A stretch of 52,905 nucleotides of DNA from Bryobacterales bacterium (lineage in GTDB: Bacteria > Acidobacteriota > Terriglobia > Bryobacterales > UBA6623). The stretch lies in contig JAJEHF010000074.1 of NCBI GenBank assembly GCA_022823865.1, forward strand, positions 1-52,905. The letters run 5' to 3'. Below are positions 9,178 to 15,915 of the stretch, one piece after another. The translations under genes and the position numbers were made by a program. Every line of letters begins with the position of its first letter. Position 1 is the stretch's first letter. The notes below the pieces were generated by a model, which did no database searches, was not told the DNA's origin, and saw only the letters and a list, made by a program, of their open reading frames with translations.

Positions 9178-10416
9178 TCAGCCGCACTTGTTGTCGTCGC
9201 AAGGCCTGAAGCACAGCACCTTGTGGTCCGGCGTCAGAGTGCAGCCGACAGCGTTCTCTTCGCTCTGGCCGCAGCGGAAGAAGCACTCCGGCTCGCCGGG
9301 CGGGGCTTGGTTCTGTCGCTGGCGCCGCGGCGGCTGCGTTCTTCCCAGGGACTCGATCAGCTTGGCGGTGTCCACCTCGAGCGTCCGAGCGGAAGCGGCA
9401 AGGTTGATCGGCTTGATACCACCGGGCTCCACGCGCAGGGCTTTGGCGACTTCGCTTGCATCCTTGCTCAGGGCTGCGGCGACGGCCTGCACTTCTTCCG
9501 GCCCTGGACGCTCGTCGCGTGGGGGACCACCCCGCTGTCCCGCCCTAGGAGGTCGGTTTCCGGCCGGGCCCGGCCCCGGGCGTCCGCCACCTTGTCCGGG
9601 ACGCGCTTGGCTGATTTCAGGCCGGCGGCGACCGCGGACGGGTCCGCCTGTCGGGGCGCCTGAGAAGCACCCAAGAATGTACGGCCAAGTCTCGGTGATG
9701 TGGTAGTGGTAGTCGCCTTCAGGACCAGTGTGTCCGTTGCAGGCGTCGAGGTACTCCGGTCCGTCCTTCTCGACGTATTCGTAGGCGTCCCAAGCGTCTT
9801 GATGCGGCTCGCGAACCTCTTCCCAGCTACTGCGGTAGCGCAGCACCTTGCTGCAATCGGCGTCGGCACAGCCCCAGGGACCTCGGATCGGAACGCCGTC
9901 GTAGCCGAAGCCCAGGATGGGCGACGGATCTCCATCCTTCGCGCCAACGCTGAGGCAGCGCTGCACCATGGCGTGGTAGTGGTACTCCAGCGCCGTATGG
10001 CCCATGCAGGCATCCATGATGGCGTTGAACACCGGATCGCCGAATTGTTCCTCTGCTGGCACTGGGCCTTCGTTCGGGCCGAAAATCACGATGCCGTTGA
10101 CCGCGACGCCGAGACCGCCGAGCAGTGGAATCGGCACCGCTGTGTCCAATAGCGTGGGCTTGGCGGGCAGGCGGTACTCATTGTTCCGCTCCAACAGCGG
10201 GTTCGGGGTGACTTGGACGAACTCGTAGTGCGGTATGCCGTTGGAACGAACCACCAGCTCATCGCCCTCGCACGTCGCTTCGACGCGAGGGCGCGGATAG
10301 GCGGGTCCGGCTCCAGCCGCTTCGGAGACATCAAGGAACGCGTCGGCCAAGCACGGCCCCGACTGTGCCGCACCGACGCTTGCCAACGCGAGCAGTAGAA
10401 TCGGAATTCTGATCAT
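9178..10416 (-). CDS. Secreted YHYH-domain protein with Cys-rich C terminus
   Basis: About 412-residue paralogue of the protein at 6547-7713. The ATG at 10416 is preceded by GAGGAT at good spacing; a GTG six bases upstream (10422) is the alternative. Signal peptide MIRIPILLLALASVGAAQS. Two YHYH motifs sit near 145-148 and 236-239, with VNGIVIFGPNEGP before them. A Gly/Pro/Arg-rich linker (about 255-300, bases 9508-9660) leads to a helical pair (EVQAVAAALSKDASEVAKAL). Unlike its paralogue it ends in a Cys-rich knot: six Cys in the last 35 residues (CFFRCGQSEENAVGC, VLCFRPCDDNKCG). The two genes probably arose by duplication. The downstream gene of unknown function appears cotranscribed. Confidence 0.88.
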   Translation of the reverse strand: MIRIPILLLALASVGAAQSGPCLADAFLDVSEAAGAGPAYPRPRVEATCEGDELVVRSNGIPHYEFVQVTPNPLLERNNEYRLPAKPTLLDTAVPIPLLGGLGVAVNGIVIFGPNEGPVPAEEQFGDPVFNAIMDACMGHTALEYHYHAMVQRCLSVGAKDGDPSPILGFGYDGVPIRGPWGCADADCSKVLRYRSSWEEVREPHQDAWDAYEYVEKDGPEYLDACNGHTGPEGDYHYHITETWPYILGCFSGAPTGGPVRGRRRPEISQARPGQGGGRPGPGPAGNRPPRAGQRGGPPRDERPGPEEVQAVAAALSKDASEVAKALRVEPGGIKPINLAASARTLEVDTAKLIESLGRTQPPRRQRQNQAPPGEPECFFRCGQSEENAVGCTLTPDHKVLCFRPCDDNKCG

Positions 10417-10681
10417 CACCACTATCCTCAGTGCGCATCATACATCGAAGCGACGCGGCTTCGTGAGATTCGACTGAGATTCGACCGGGCTTCGAAGGCA
10501 TGGGTCGCTAGACGAGCGGGCTACGGAGTAGAGCGGAACAGTACAACAAGTCCTCGGAAGCGTCGATGCAGGCGTGGCCCGCGGTCCCCAGCGGAACGGA
10601 CGCAAGAACAATGTGCGGTCGGCGAGCTGGGTGGGGCCACGGCCGGGCCCGCAGGTCTTGGCGGGTGGTCCTGTTCACGAA

Positions 10682-10703
10682 AGCAGCCCCGCCTTAGGCT
10701 GCT
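10682..10703 (+). promoter_or_regulatory. Inverted repeat just upstream of a sulfatase start
   Basis: AGCAGCC and GGCTGCT form a 7-bp perfect inverted repeat around an 8-base spacer, ending 13 bases before the GTG start at 10716. The right arm runs into TATTCT (10703-10708), a possible -10 element, so a bound regulator would block the promoter. No good -35 partner is visible and no Shine-Dalgarno precedes the GTG. An operator is only one reading of a short repeat. Confidence 0.3.
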
Positions 10704-10715
10704 ATTCTTGCCCCC

Positions 10716-12266
10716 GTGACGCGTCTTGCGGTCATCTGCCTCTTGCTAGTCCCGGGAGCCCTGCAAGCCCAGGGGCCGCTGCCCGGAAGCAAGCCGAACA
10801 TCGTCGTAATTCTGGCGGACGACCTCAGCTACCGGGATCTCAGCATCTGGGGACAGAGCCGCTTCTCGACTCCAAACCTGGATCGGCTCGCGGCGGAAGG
10901 CGTTCGCTTCACACAAGCGTACGCCGGCGCTCCGGAATGCGCTCCATCCCGAGGGACCCTCATGACGGGACTGCATACGGGGCACGCATCAGTTCGCGAT
11001 AACCGCAGCGCAAGGGGGCAGGATCACTTGGCTGACTCGGACGTGACGATTGCCGAGATGCTGAAACGATCGGGGTATGCGACCGGCTTCTTCGGCAAGT
11101 GGGGCATTGGCCTTCCCGACACGCCGGGGACGCCAGACAAGCAGGGCTTTGACGAGGCATTCGGATTCTACGACCAGCGCCGCGCCCACACGTTCTTCCC
11201 CCACTACCTCTACCGCAACGGACGCAAGATTGACTATCCGGGGAACTTCGGTTTCGACATGGCCCATATGTACGAGGACAACCAGACACCGCCCGAGTCT
11301 AGGAACTCCTCTTCCCGCTACGACAGCGACGGCCGATTGATTCCGCCCGGCGTCCCGGACCGATCGCGGGCAGTTTATTCCGAGGATGTGCTCGAGGAGG
11401 CAGCCATCGGCTTCGTGCGTCGCAACCGGGACCGACCGTTCTTTCTCTATTTTGCGACCCAACTGCCCCACGGGCCGGTCATAACCGACAGCCTCGGCCC
11501 TTTCCTGAACCGAGCGGACTTTCCATCGACAGCACACAAGGAGTGGGCTTCCATGGTGCTGCGGATCGACAGGTTCGCCGGCGAACTGGTTGACCTGCTC
11601 GGAAGCCTCGGGATCCGGGACCGCACTCTCGTAGTCTTCGCGTCGGACAACGGCTACTCGATGTGCGGGTATTTCGCGCGCGGGAACCGATCCGCGAACT
11701 GGCCGGACGATCCGTTCTTTCGAAACAAAGGACCGTTTCGGGGAGGCAAGTTCTCCCTGCTGGAAGGGGGTATCCGCATCCCGTTCTTCGTGAACTGGCC
11801 CGCCGCGATCAAGGCCGGCGTGTCCAGCGTGCCCGTATGGCTCGTCGACCTGCTTCCGACATTCGCCGACCTGGCCGGAACCAACCCTGTTCCCTCAAAC
11901 GACGGGTCGAGCCTCGTCCCGCTATTGGGCGGCGGTCCGGGGAGGTTTGTTTCAGACAGGCCACTCTATTGGGAGAACGCGAGGGAGCAGGCGGTCCGCA
12001 AGGGTCCGTGGAAGGCCTACCGGCCAACTCCTGACGATCCTATGGAACTTTTTCTGATCGAGGAAGACGTTAGCTGCGAGCGAGACCTTTCGGATGCATA
12101 TCCCGAGGTGGTCGCGGAAATGGAGCGGATCATGCATCGAGAGCACGTCGATCACCCTTGGTACTGGAACCCTGCGGAGACATCGGCGGACTTTCGGCGC
12201 AAGGAATCGCTCGCAAAGGAGCTAGGTCAGTTGCAGGTGGCGAGGCAGGGCAATTCCAGCCGATGA
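10716..12266 (+). CDS. Secreted arylsulfatase-like sulfatase
   Basis: 516-residue sulfatase with a Sec signal peptide (MTRLAVICLLLVPGALQAQ) after a GTG start. Metal aspartates lie in VILADDLSYRD (35-36), the formylglycine motif is C75-A-P-S-R79 followed by GTLMTGLHTGH, and GFFGKWGIG, TQLPHGPV, FASDNGYS, RGGKFSLLEGGIRIPF complete the active-site blocks in the usual order. Length is normal. It is the only sulfatase here on the plus strand. Its last 121 codons are duplicated 1,990 bp downstream (13891-14256). No Shine-Dalgarno is visible before the GTG, so translation may begin from a very short leader. The substrate cannot be read from sequence. Confidence 0.92.
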   Translation: MTRLAVICLLLVPGALQAQGPLPGSKPNIVVILADDLSYRDLSIWGQSRFSTPNLDRLAAEGVRFTQAYAGAPECAPSRGTLMTGLHTGHASVRDNRSARGQDHLADSDVTIAEMLKRSGYATGFFGKWGIGLPDTPGTPDKQGFDEAFGFYDQRRAHTFFPHYLYRNGRKIDYPGNFGFDMAHMYEDNQTPPESRNSSSRYDSDGRLIPPGVPDRSRAVYSEDVLEEAAIGFVRRNRDRPFFLYFATQLPHGPVITDSLGPFLNRADFPSTAHKEWASMVLRIDRFAGELVDLLGSLGIRDRTLVVFASDNGYSMCGYFARGNRSANWPDDPFFRNKGPFRGGKFSLLEGGIRIPFFVNWPAAIKAGVSSVPVWLVDLLPTFADLAGTNPVPSNDGSSLVPLLGGGPGRFVSDRPLYWENAREQAVRKGPWKAYRPTPDDPMELFLIEEDVSCERDLSDAYPEVVAEMERIMHREHVDHPWYWNPAETSADFRRKESLAKELGQLQVARQGNSSR

Positions 12267-12320
12267 TCTCGCGGCTCGAGTAGACGACGGCGTGCGAGCG
12301 GCAACGCCACGCGCCTCCCT
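11901..12320 (+). repeat. Duplicated block, copy A
   Basis: 420 bp aligning without gaps to 13891-14310 at a fixed offset of 1,990 bp. I counted about 40 mismatches by hand (roughly 90% identity). It covers the last 121 codons of the intact sulfatase and 54 bp beyond. Weaker similarity continues to about 12605, through the remains of a PIN gene matching the intact one at 14474-14908. Confidence 0.9.
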
Positions 12321-12481
12321 CCTTGAGCCGGGTGCCGAATATCGTCGCCAGCCAGTTCACAGGCCAACGGCTGAGGCCATAGGCCTCGCAGTGCGCTCAC
12401 TGGATCCCAGAGCGGTTCAGCCACCTGCTTGGCCTGCGGGAGGTTGGTTCCCAGAAGCTCGGCTCCTTGCTGCGAGTCGAC

Positions 12482-12610
12482 TGGAGCCTCGCGTCACGAC
12501 TCGGCCAATTGGCGGGTGACATCCTGTCCGTCTTCCGATATTTCGAACTCAGCGCTAACCAATGAACGTCCCGGAGTGCATCCGACATTGGTGAAGGGCC
12601 CGATGGGCAT
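12482..12610 (-). pseudogene. Remnant of a PIN-domain toxin gene (copy A)
   Basis: Minus-strand fragment encoding PSPMSDALRDVHW, matching PLPMSDALRDVDW (about residues 59-71) of the intact PIN toxin at 14474-14908. At DNA level the similarity runs from about 12481 to 12605 and then resumes downstream of the gene at 12443-12480. Compared with the intact copy, 147 bp (residues 97 to the stop) are missing, exactly between two copies of ACTGG. That removes two of the four catalytic aspartate positions. Frameshifts break the rest, and the N-terminal half is not recognisable. Confidence 0.6.
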
Positions 12611-12737
12611 CCGGCCGTTGGCGTGGGCTGGTGGTTGCCGACAGCTCGTAGCGGAACCCATTCCGGTCGATCACGCGCAGTCAGCCCGGCAAGTCGCGCT
12701 ACACCAGCGGTTGCTTCCATTTCACCTGAGTGGAGAG

Positions 12738-12766
12738 TTGACGTATGTCGCTCGGGCAAGTAAACT
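12738..12766 (+). promoter_or_regulatory. Sigma-70-type promoter of vapBC
   Basis: TTGACG (12738-12743), a 17-base spacer, then TAAACT (12761-12766). Matches to consensus are 5/6 and 4/6. The predicted start of transcription (about 12773) falls at the vapB ATG (12774), giving a leaderless or almost leaderless message. No Shine-Dalgarno lies between promoter and ATG, which agrees with this. Confidence 0.6.
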
Positions 12767-12773
12767 GACACAT

Positions 12774-12983
12774 ATGACGAAGGCACAAGTCTACCTTCCG
12801 GATCAGGACTTAGAGGAACTTCGTTCAATAGCGGAGCGAACGGGCCGGAGCGTAGCGGACCTAGTGCGCGAGGCGGTTCGTCGCGTGTGGCTCCGGCCAG
12901 ATGCGAGTGGACCGGTCGCGCTATGGGATGGAACGCCGACAAAGACGTCCGCCGAGCACGATGCGATCTACGATAGGTCCTAA
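12774..12983 (+). CDS. vapB: Ribbon-helix-helix antitoxin VapB
   Basis: 69-residue antitoxin. The N-terminal ribbon-helix-helix reads KAQVYLPDQDLEELRSIAERTGRSVADLVREAVRRV (ribbon strand near residues 3-8, helices after), and binds DNA as a dimer. The C-terminal tail with several acidic and polar residues should wrap the toxin. The ATG at 12774 is the only start that gives a clean RHH; a long in-frame extension upstream runs through decayed DNA and was rejected. Its stop overlaps the toxin ATG (TAATG), giving tight coupling, and its own promoter sits immediately upstream. Autorepression at that promoter is expected from the family. Confidence 0.85.
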   Translation: MTKAQVYLPDQDLEELRSIAERTGRSVADLVREAVRRVWLRPDASGPVALWDGTPTKTSAEHDAIYDRS

Positions 12984-13399
12984 TGCGCGCGAGCTCGACG
13001 GTATTTGTTGATACCAGCGCGTGGATTGCCCTTGCGCTCAGTCAGGACCCGCTACATCCCAGAGCAGTGACGGCGTGGGAGGAAATGGTACAGAGTCACG
13101 CTCGTATCGTTACATCAGTGCCCGTAATTCTCGAGACTATGACGTTCTTCGATCAGCACGCGGCACGGGACGTCGCCCTCAAGTGGAAGGACTCGTTGGA
13201 TTCGATTCAGAACTTCCGCGTGCTGGATTGCACTGAAGCTGACATGAAGGGTGCGTGGCGATACTACACTCGTCGCGACCTACACAAGCTTTCAGCGGTT
13301 GATGCAACTAGCTTCGTCCTAATGTCAAATCACGGCATTGGACGGGCATTCTCGTTCGATCACCACTTCGCTTCAGTGGGGTTCTCCATGGTCGGCTGA
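12983..13399 (+). CDS. vapC: PIN-domain ribonuclease toxin VapC
   Basis: 138-residue PIN-domain toxin; the family cleaves specific RNAs in a Mg2+-dependent way. Acidic catalytic positions are visible: D10 in VFVDTSAW, E51 in VILETM, D107 in SAVDATSF and D126 in FSFDHHF. Length is normal for VapC and no frameshift is seen, so it looks functional. It follows vapB with a one-base overlap. Its last 27 bases overlap the end of a minus-strand ORF (13373-13534). Confidence 0.88.
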   Translation: MRASSTVFVDTSAWIALALSQDPLHPRAVTAWEEMVQSHARIVTSVPVILETMTFFDQHAARDVALKWKDSLDSIQNFRVLDCTEADMKGAWRYYTRRDLHKLSAVDATSFVLMSNHGIGRAFSFDHHFASVGFSMVG

Positions 13400-13534
13400 C
13401 CGCGTGTTGATGGCAGGAATGTCGAGTACATCAATGCACTGTGGCACGTAGAACTGCTCGGCCAGTCCCTGTGCGTGAAGATCGTGTCGGATGAGCGATT
13501 CGCTGTAGTCGGCGTTCAAAACCGACCTGGTCAT
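13373..13534 (-). pseudogene. Small ORF, probably the 3' end of a lost gene
   Basis: 53-residue open frame with protein-like composition (DYSESLIRHDLHAQGLAEQF then YVPQCIDVLDIPAIN). It begins with an ATG right after an in-frame stop and ends antisense to the vapC 3' end. I do not recognise the family. Its position among decayed genes suggests a leftover C-terminal piece rather than a whole gene. It could also be chance. Confidence 0.3.
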
Positions 13535-13646
13535 TCAGCAGGAGCTCAACACTGATAGGACACGCCGCTGAATCAGGTTGTCGGCGAGTCGCGATAGTGA
13601 GGCGTAGAGGCCGCGCAAGCGCCGTAGGACTTGATGCCTCAGATCC

Positions 13647-13888
13647 AAGTTCCAGTGTCAGGCCCTCGAACAATTGAGAGTCACGAGTGTTGGATGTCAC
13701 GAGGATCGAACCATGCTGACGGGCAATCGCTGCAATCTGACCGTCAACAAACAGAGGTGTCCGGCCAATGGCCGCAAGTCGAGCACGCTCCCGAGTATGC
13801 CACTCGGCCTCTTTCCGGCCGTACTCCAAGTTGGCAACACTCACTATCAGCACATCTTCCAGGTACCATTCAATCGCCTTCCAGCGAC
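13647..13888 (-). pseudogene. Truncated VapC-type PIN gene remnant
   Basis: Reads KAIEWYLEDVLIVSVANLEY and then GRTPLFVDGQIAAIARQHG and ILVTSNTRDSQLFEGLTLEL, the middle and C-terminal signatures of a FitB/VapC-like PIN toxin. Missing are about 30 N-terminal residues with the first catalytic Asp (LLDTNV) and roughly 30 internal residues between RARL and AAIGR. It is cut off at about 13888, exactly where duplicated sulfatase sequence begins, so the rearrangement that brought in copy B removed its 5' end. No antitoxin gene remains. Confidence 0.65.
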
Positions 13889-13890
13889 GC

Positions 13891-14256
13891 GACGGCTCGA
13901 GCCTCGTCCCGCTATTGAGCGGCGATCCGGCGAGGTTCGTCTCAGACCGGCCTCTCCATTGGGAGAACGCGAGGGAGCAGGCGGTCCGCAAGGGTCCGTG
14001 GAAGGCCTACCGCCCAACTCCCGACGATCCTATGGAGCTGTTTCTGGTCGAGGAAGACGTTAGCTGCGAGCGAGACCTTGCTGACGCATATCCGGACGTC
14101 GTCGCCGAAATGGAGCGGATCATGCATCGGGAGCACGTCGACCACCCGTGGTACGGGAACGCTGCTGAGACATCGGCGGACTCTCGGCGCAAGGAATCGC
14201 TCGCACGGGATCTAGGGCATTTGCAGGTGGCGAGGCAGGGCATTTCCAGCCCATGA
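13891..14256 (+). pseudogene. 3' fragment of a second sulfatase
   Basis: Encodes only the last 121 codons of a sulfatase, homologous to the end of the intact one at 10716-12266. By hand count about 15 of 121 residues differ, against some 36 nucleotide differences in the coding part, so many changes are silent. The frame is intact to a TGA at the same position. The active-site half is absent, so it cannot be an enzyme. It abuts a PIN gene remnant at its 5' side. Confidence 0.85.
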
Positions 14257-14310
14257 CTTCGCGGCTCGAGCAGACGACGGCGTTCGAGCGGCAACGCCAC
14301 GCGCCGCCCT
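13891..14310 (+). repeat. Duplicated block, copy B
   Basis: Second copy of 11901-12320, same orientation, no gaps, about 90% identical by hand count. Lower similarity (about two thirds in the stretch I compared) continues past 14310 and into the intact PIN gene. Confidence 0.9.
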
Positions 14311-14473
14311 ACTTGGGCATGGCCCTGAGTCTCGCCGGCGACCACTTCGTAGGCTGTAAGAAGAAGCATTGGCCTTGCAGCGCGGTCAAGGGACCTTAGA
14401 GCCCTTCAACCATCCGCTCTCCCTGCCGGACATTGGTTCCGAGAGGGTCTGTTCCTAGCCGCGATGCGACTGG

Positions 14474-14908
14474 TCAATCGCTTCTTGCCGGATCGATCAG
14501 CGAGATCCGATTCCCGTAATGGCGGAAGTCGTCTTGGTCGAAAGTGAGCAGGCGCTGCTCGGCATGCGCGAGCATCGTTGCCACGATATTAGCGTCATGG
14601 ACTTGGCGTCCCGCAACTGGAACCTCCCGACACAACTCGGCTAACTGGTGGGTGACATCCGGTCCGTCTTCCAAAATGTCGAACTGAGATACAAACCAGT
14701 CAACGTCTCTGAGTGCATCCGACATTGGCAATGGGGCTGTCCAGACCTGCGGGCGCGTAACAACCGCAAGGTACTCGCGAACGATCTGCCGACTTATCCG
14801 GGGACGCTCTTCCCTTCCAAGAGCTTCACGCAGTCGGGCACGAGCCAAGTCATGGCTGGGCGCGACCGTGAAGCGCGCTCGAACTAGGACGTTGGTGTCA
14901 ATGAACAT
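14474..14908 (-). CDS. PIN-domain toxin paired with a DUF7662-like protein
   Basis: 144-residue PIN-domain protein, apparently intact. Acidic positions: D4 in FIDTNVLV, E45 in VREYLAVV, D105 in VHDANIVA and D124 in LTFDQDDF. This fits the PIN nuclease fold used by VapC toxins. It starts 7 bases after the stop of the gene at 14916-15356, with AAAGG directly before its ATG, so the two are almost surely one operon. The partner is not a usual VapB. A decayed copy of this gene lies at 12482-12610, downstream of the intact sulfatase. Confidence 0.85.
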   Translation of the reverse strand: MFIDTNVLVRARFTVAPSHDLARARLREALGREERPRISRQIVREYLAVVTRPQVWTAPLPMSDALRDVDWFVSQFDILEDGPDVTHQLAELCREVPVAGRQVHDANIVATMLAHAEQRLLTFDQDDFRHYGNRISLIDPARSD

Positions 14909-14915
14909 CCTTTGC

Positions 14916-15356
14916 TCAACGGCCTCGGTCGTCGTAGAGATCCTCGCGTCGCAACGACAATTCGGATGGCCAATCGCCAGGATTGTGTGGCGGGAACACC
15001 TGGTCGAGATCGATTACATCGCTGCCCGTCCGGACTCGCGGACCGTGCGGCCGAGCCTTTTTGACGATGGTTTCCTCACGCTCGAACACAAGCGATTCGT
15101 GCTCAAGATCTACTGCGGCGGTCCTCCATCCGGCGAGCTGCCAAGCCAGCGAGTGCGCATAACCGCGTCTGTTCCGCTGATTCGACCACCAAGGTCGGTG
15201 CAGCCGCGCTGATTCTGGAAGTGTGAAACCAAGCACAGCCTCGATTTCCGTGAACGAGACCCGCCATCGCCGTCCTGACCGCATGCGGAGACTTCGATAC
15301 AGCGGGGCGTATTTCCCGCGTTCCACGACTTTGCGAAGGCGTTCCTCCCCGGACAT
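14916..15356 (-). CDS. DUF7662-like protein, candidate antitoxin of the PIN toxin
   Basis: 146-residue protein. Residues about 15-93 match the pattern I know as DUF7662 (KYAPLYRSLRM, VSFTEIEAVLGFTLP, HRPWWSNQ, AWQLAGWRTAAVDLE, SLVFER). The tail, about 110-146, reads VIDLDQVFPPHN and ends SELSLRREDLYDDRGR, acidic-polar like toxin-wrapping antitoxin tails. ATG at 15356 has GGGAG six bases upstream; a GTG just before it is possible. It precedes the PIN gene by 7 bases. The antitoxin role is inferred from order, spacing and tail; the domain call is from memory. Confidence 0.6.
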   Translation of the reverse strand: MSGEERLRKVVERGKYAPLYRSLRMRSGRRWRVSFTEIEAVLGFTLPESARLHRPWWSNQRNRRGYAHSLAWQLAGWRTAAVDLEHESLVFEREETIVKKARPHGPRVRTGSDVIDLDQVFPPHNPGDWPSELSLRREDLYDDRGR

Positions 15357-15389
15357 CACACACTCCCAATTCTGACTGACCTACTTACC

Positions 15390-15506
15390 TTAGCGCGATC
15401 GACCGTGTGCGGATTGCGATCTCCCTACTGTGGCCAAATAGTCTTTGCACAATTCGAGGTCTCGGACGAGGCCTCGTCCGATGTTGTTGTCGAGTAGCTG
15501 CTTCAC
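15390..15506 (-). pseudogene. Truncated Mut7-C/DUF5615-like PIN toxin
   Basis: GTG start 3 bases after the stop of the Phd antitoxin, encoding 38 residues that begin KQLLDNNIGRGLVRDLE, the usual N terminus of DUF5615/Mut7-C-type PIN-like toxins (K-LLD-N-S--L), then degenerate into an unrelated basic end and stop. Such toxins normally run to about 110-120 residues, so two thirds are gone. The antitoxin upstream is complete. Confidence 0.5.
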
Positions 15507-15509
15507 CGG

Positions 15510-15794
15510 CTACAACGACACATCACGCCCCGCAGATTCATCTCGCGAACCCAGGAAGACCTCGTCCGGGTCGATGTTGAGATCTTCAAAGTCATGGGAC
15601 TTCGAGAACTCCTCGTAAGCCTCGACAAAGTCACGCCGGTCCGAAACTATACGTTTGGACTCCCGGTGACTGATCAATAGTGCGACGGGCTTACCGCGGC
15701 GGGTAATTCTCACCGCCCTGCCGTGCTCTGCCTCTCGAAGAAGCGAGGAGAAGCGTCCTCGAGCTTCGGCGATTGAGAACTCAGACACCTTCAA
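15510..15794 (-). CDS. Phd/YefM-family antitoxin
   Basis: 94-residue antitoxin: SIAEARGRFSSLLREAEHG then RAVRITRRGKPVALLIS, the Phd/YefM DNA-binding and dimer domain, followed by a C-terminal toxin-binding tail (DFEDLNIDPDEVFLG). The start is a TTG at 15794 (LKVSEFS); a GTG two codons later is possible. The toxin directly downstream is truncated, so the antitoxin appears orphaned, perhaps kept as a repressor. A TGTACA-centred palindrome lies just upstream (15816-15825), as in yefM operators. Confidence 0.8.
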   Translation of the reverse strand: MKVSEFSIAEARGRFSSLLREAEHGRAVRITRRGKPVALLISHRESKRIVSDRRDFVEAYEEFSKSHDFEDLNIDPDEVFLGSRDESAGRDVSL

Positions 15795-15815
15795 GTTGAT
15801 CTTAGTGTTTATCTA

Positions 15816-15825
15816 GATGTACATC
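15816..15825 (-). promoter_or_regulatory. Probable Phd/YefM operator
   Basis: Perfect 10-bp palindrome GATGTACATC, 21 bases upstream of the antitoxin start. Its TGTACA core is the motif known to be bound by E. coli YefM and related Phd-type antitoxins. Only one copy is seen; YefM operators usually have two. Confidence 0.45.
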
Positions 15826-15915
15826 ATCCAAGCCTGGGAGACGCCTCCAAGAAGCTCCCGAGGTGCCGGGCACGACAGGTGAGCCAGCTACGACCAAGAC
15901 CGGCTCGGTCTACGG

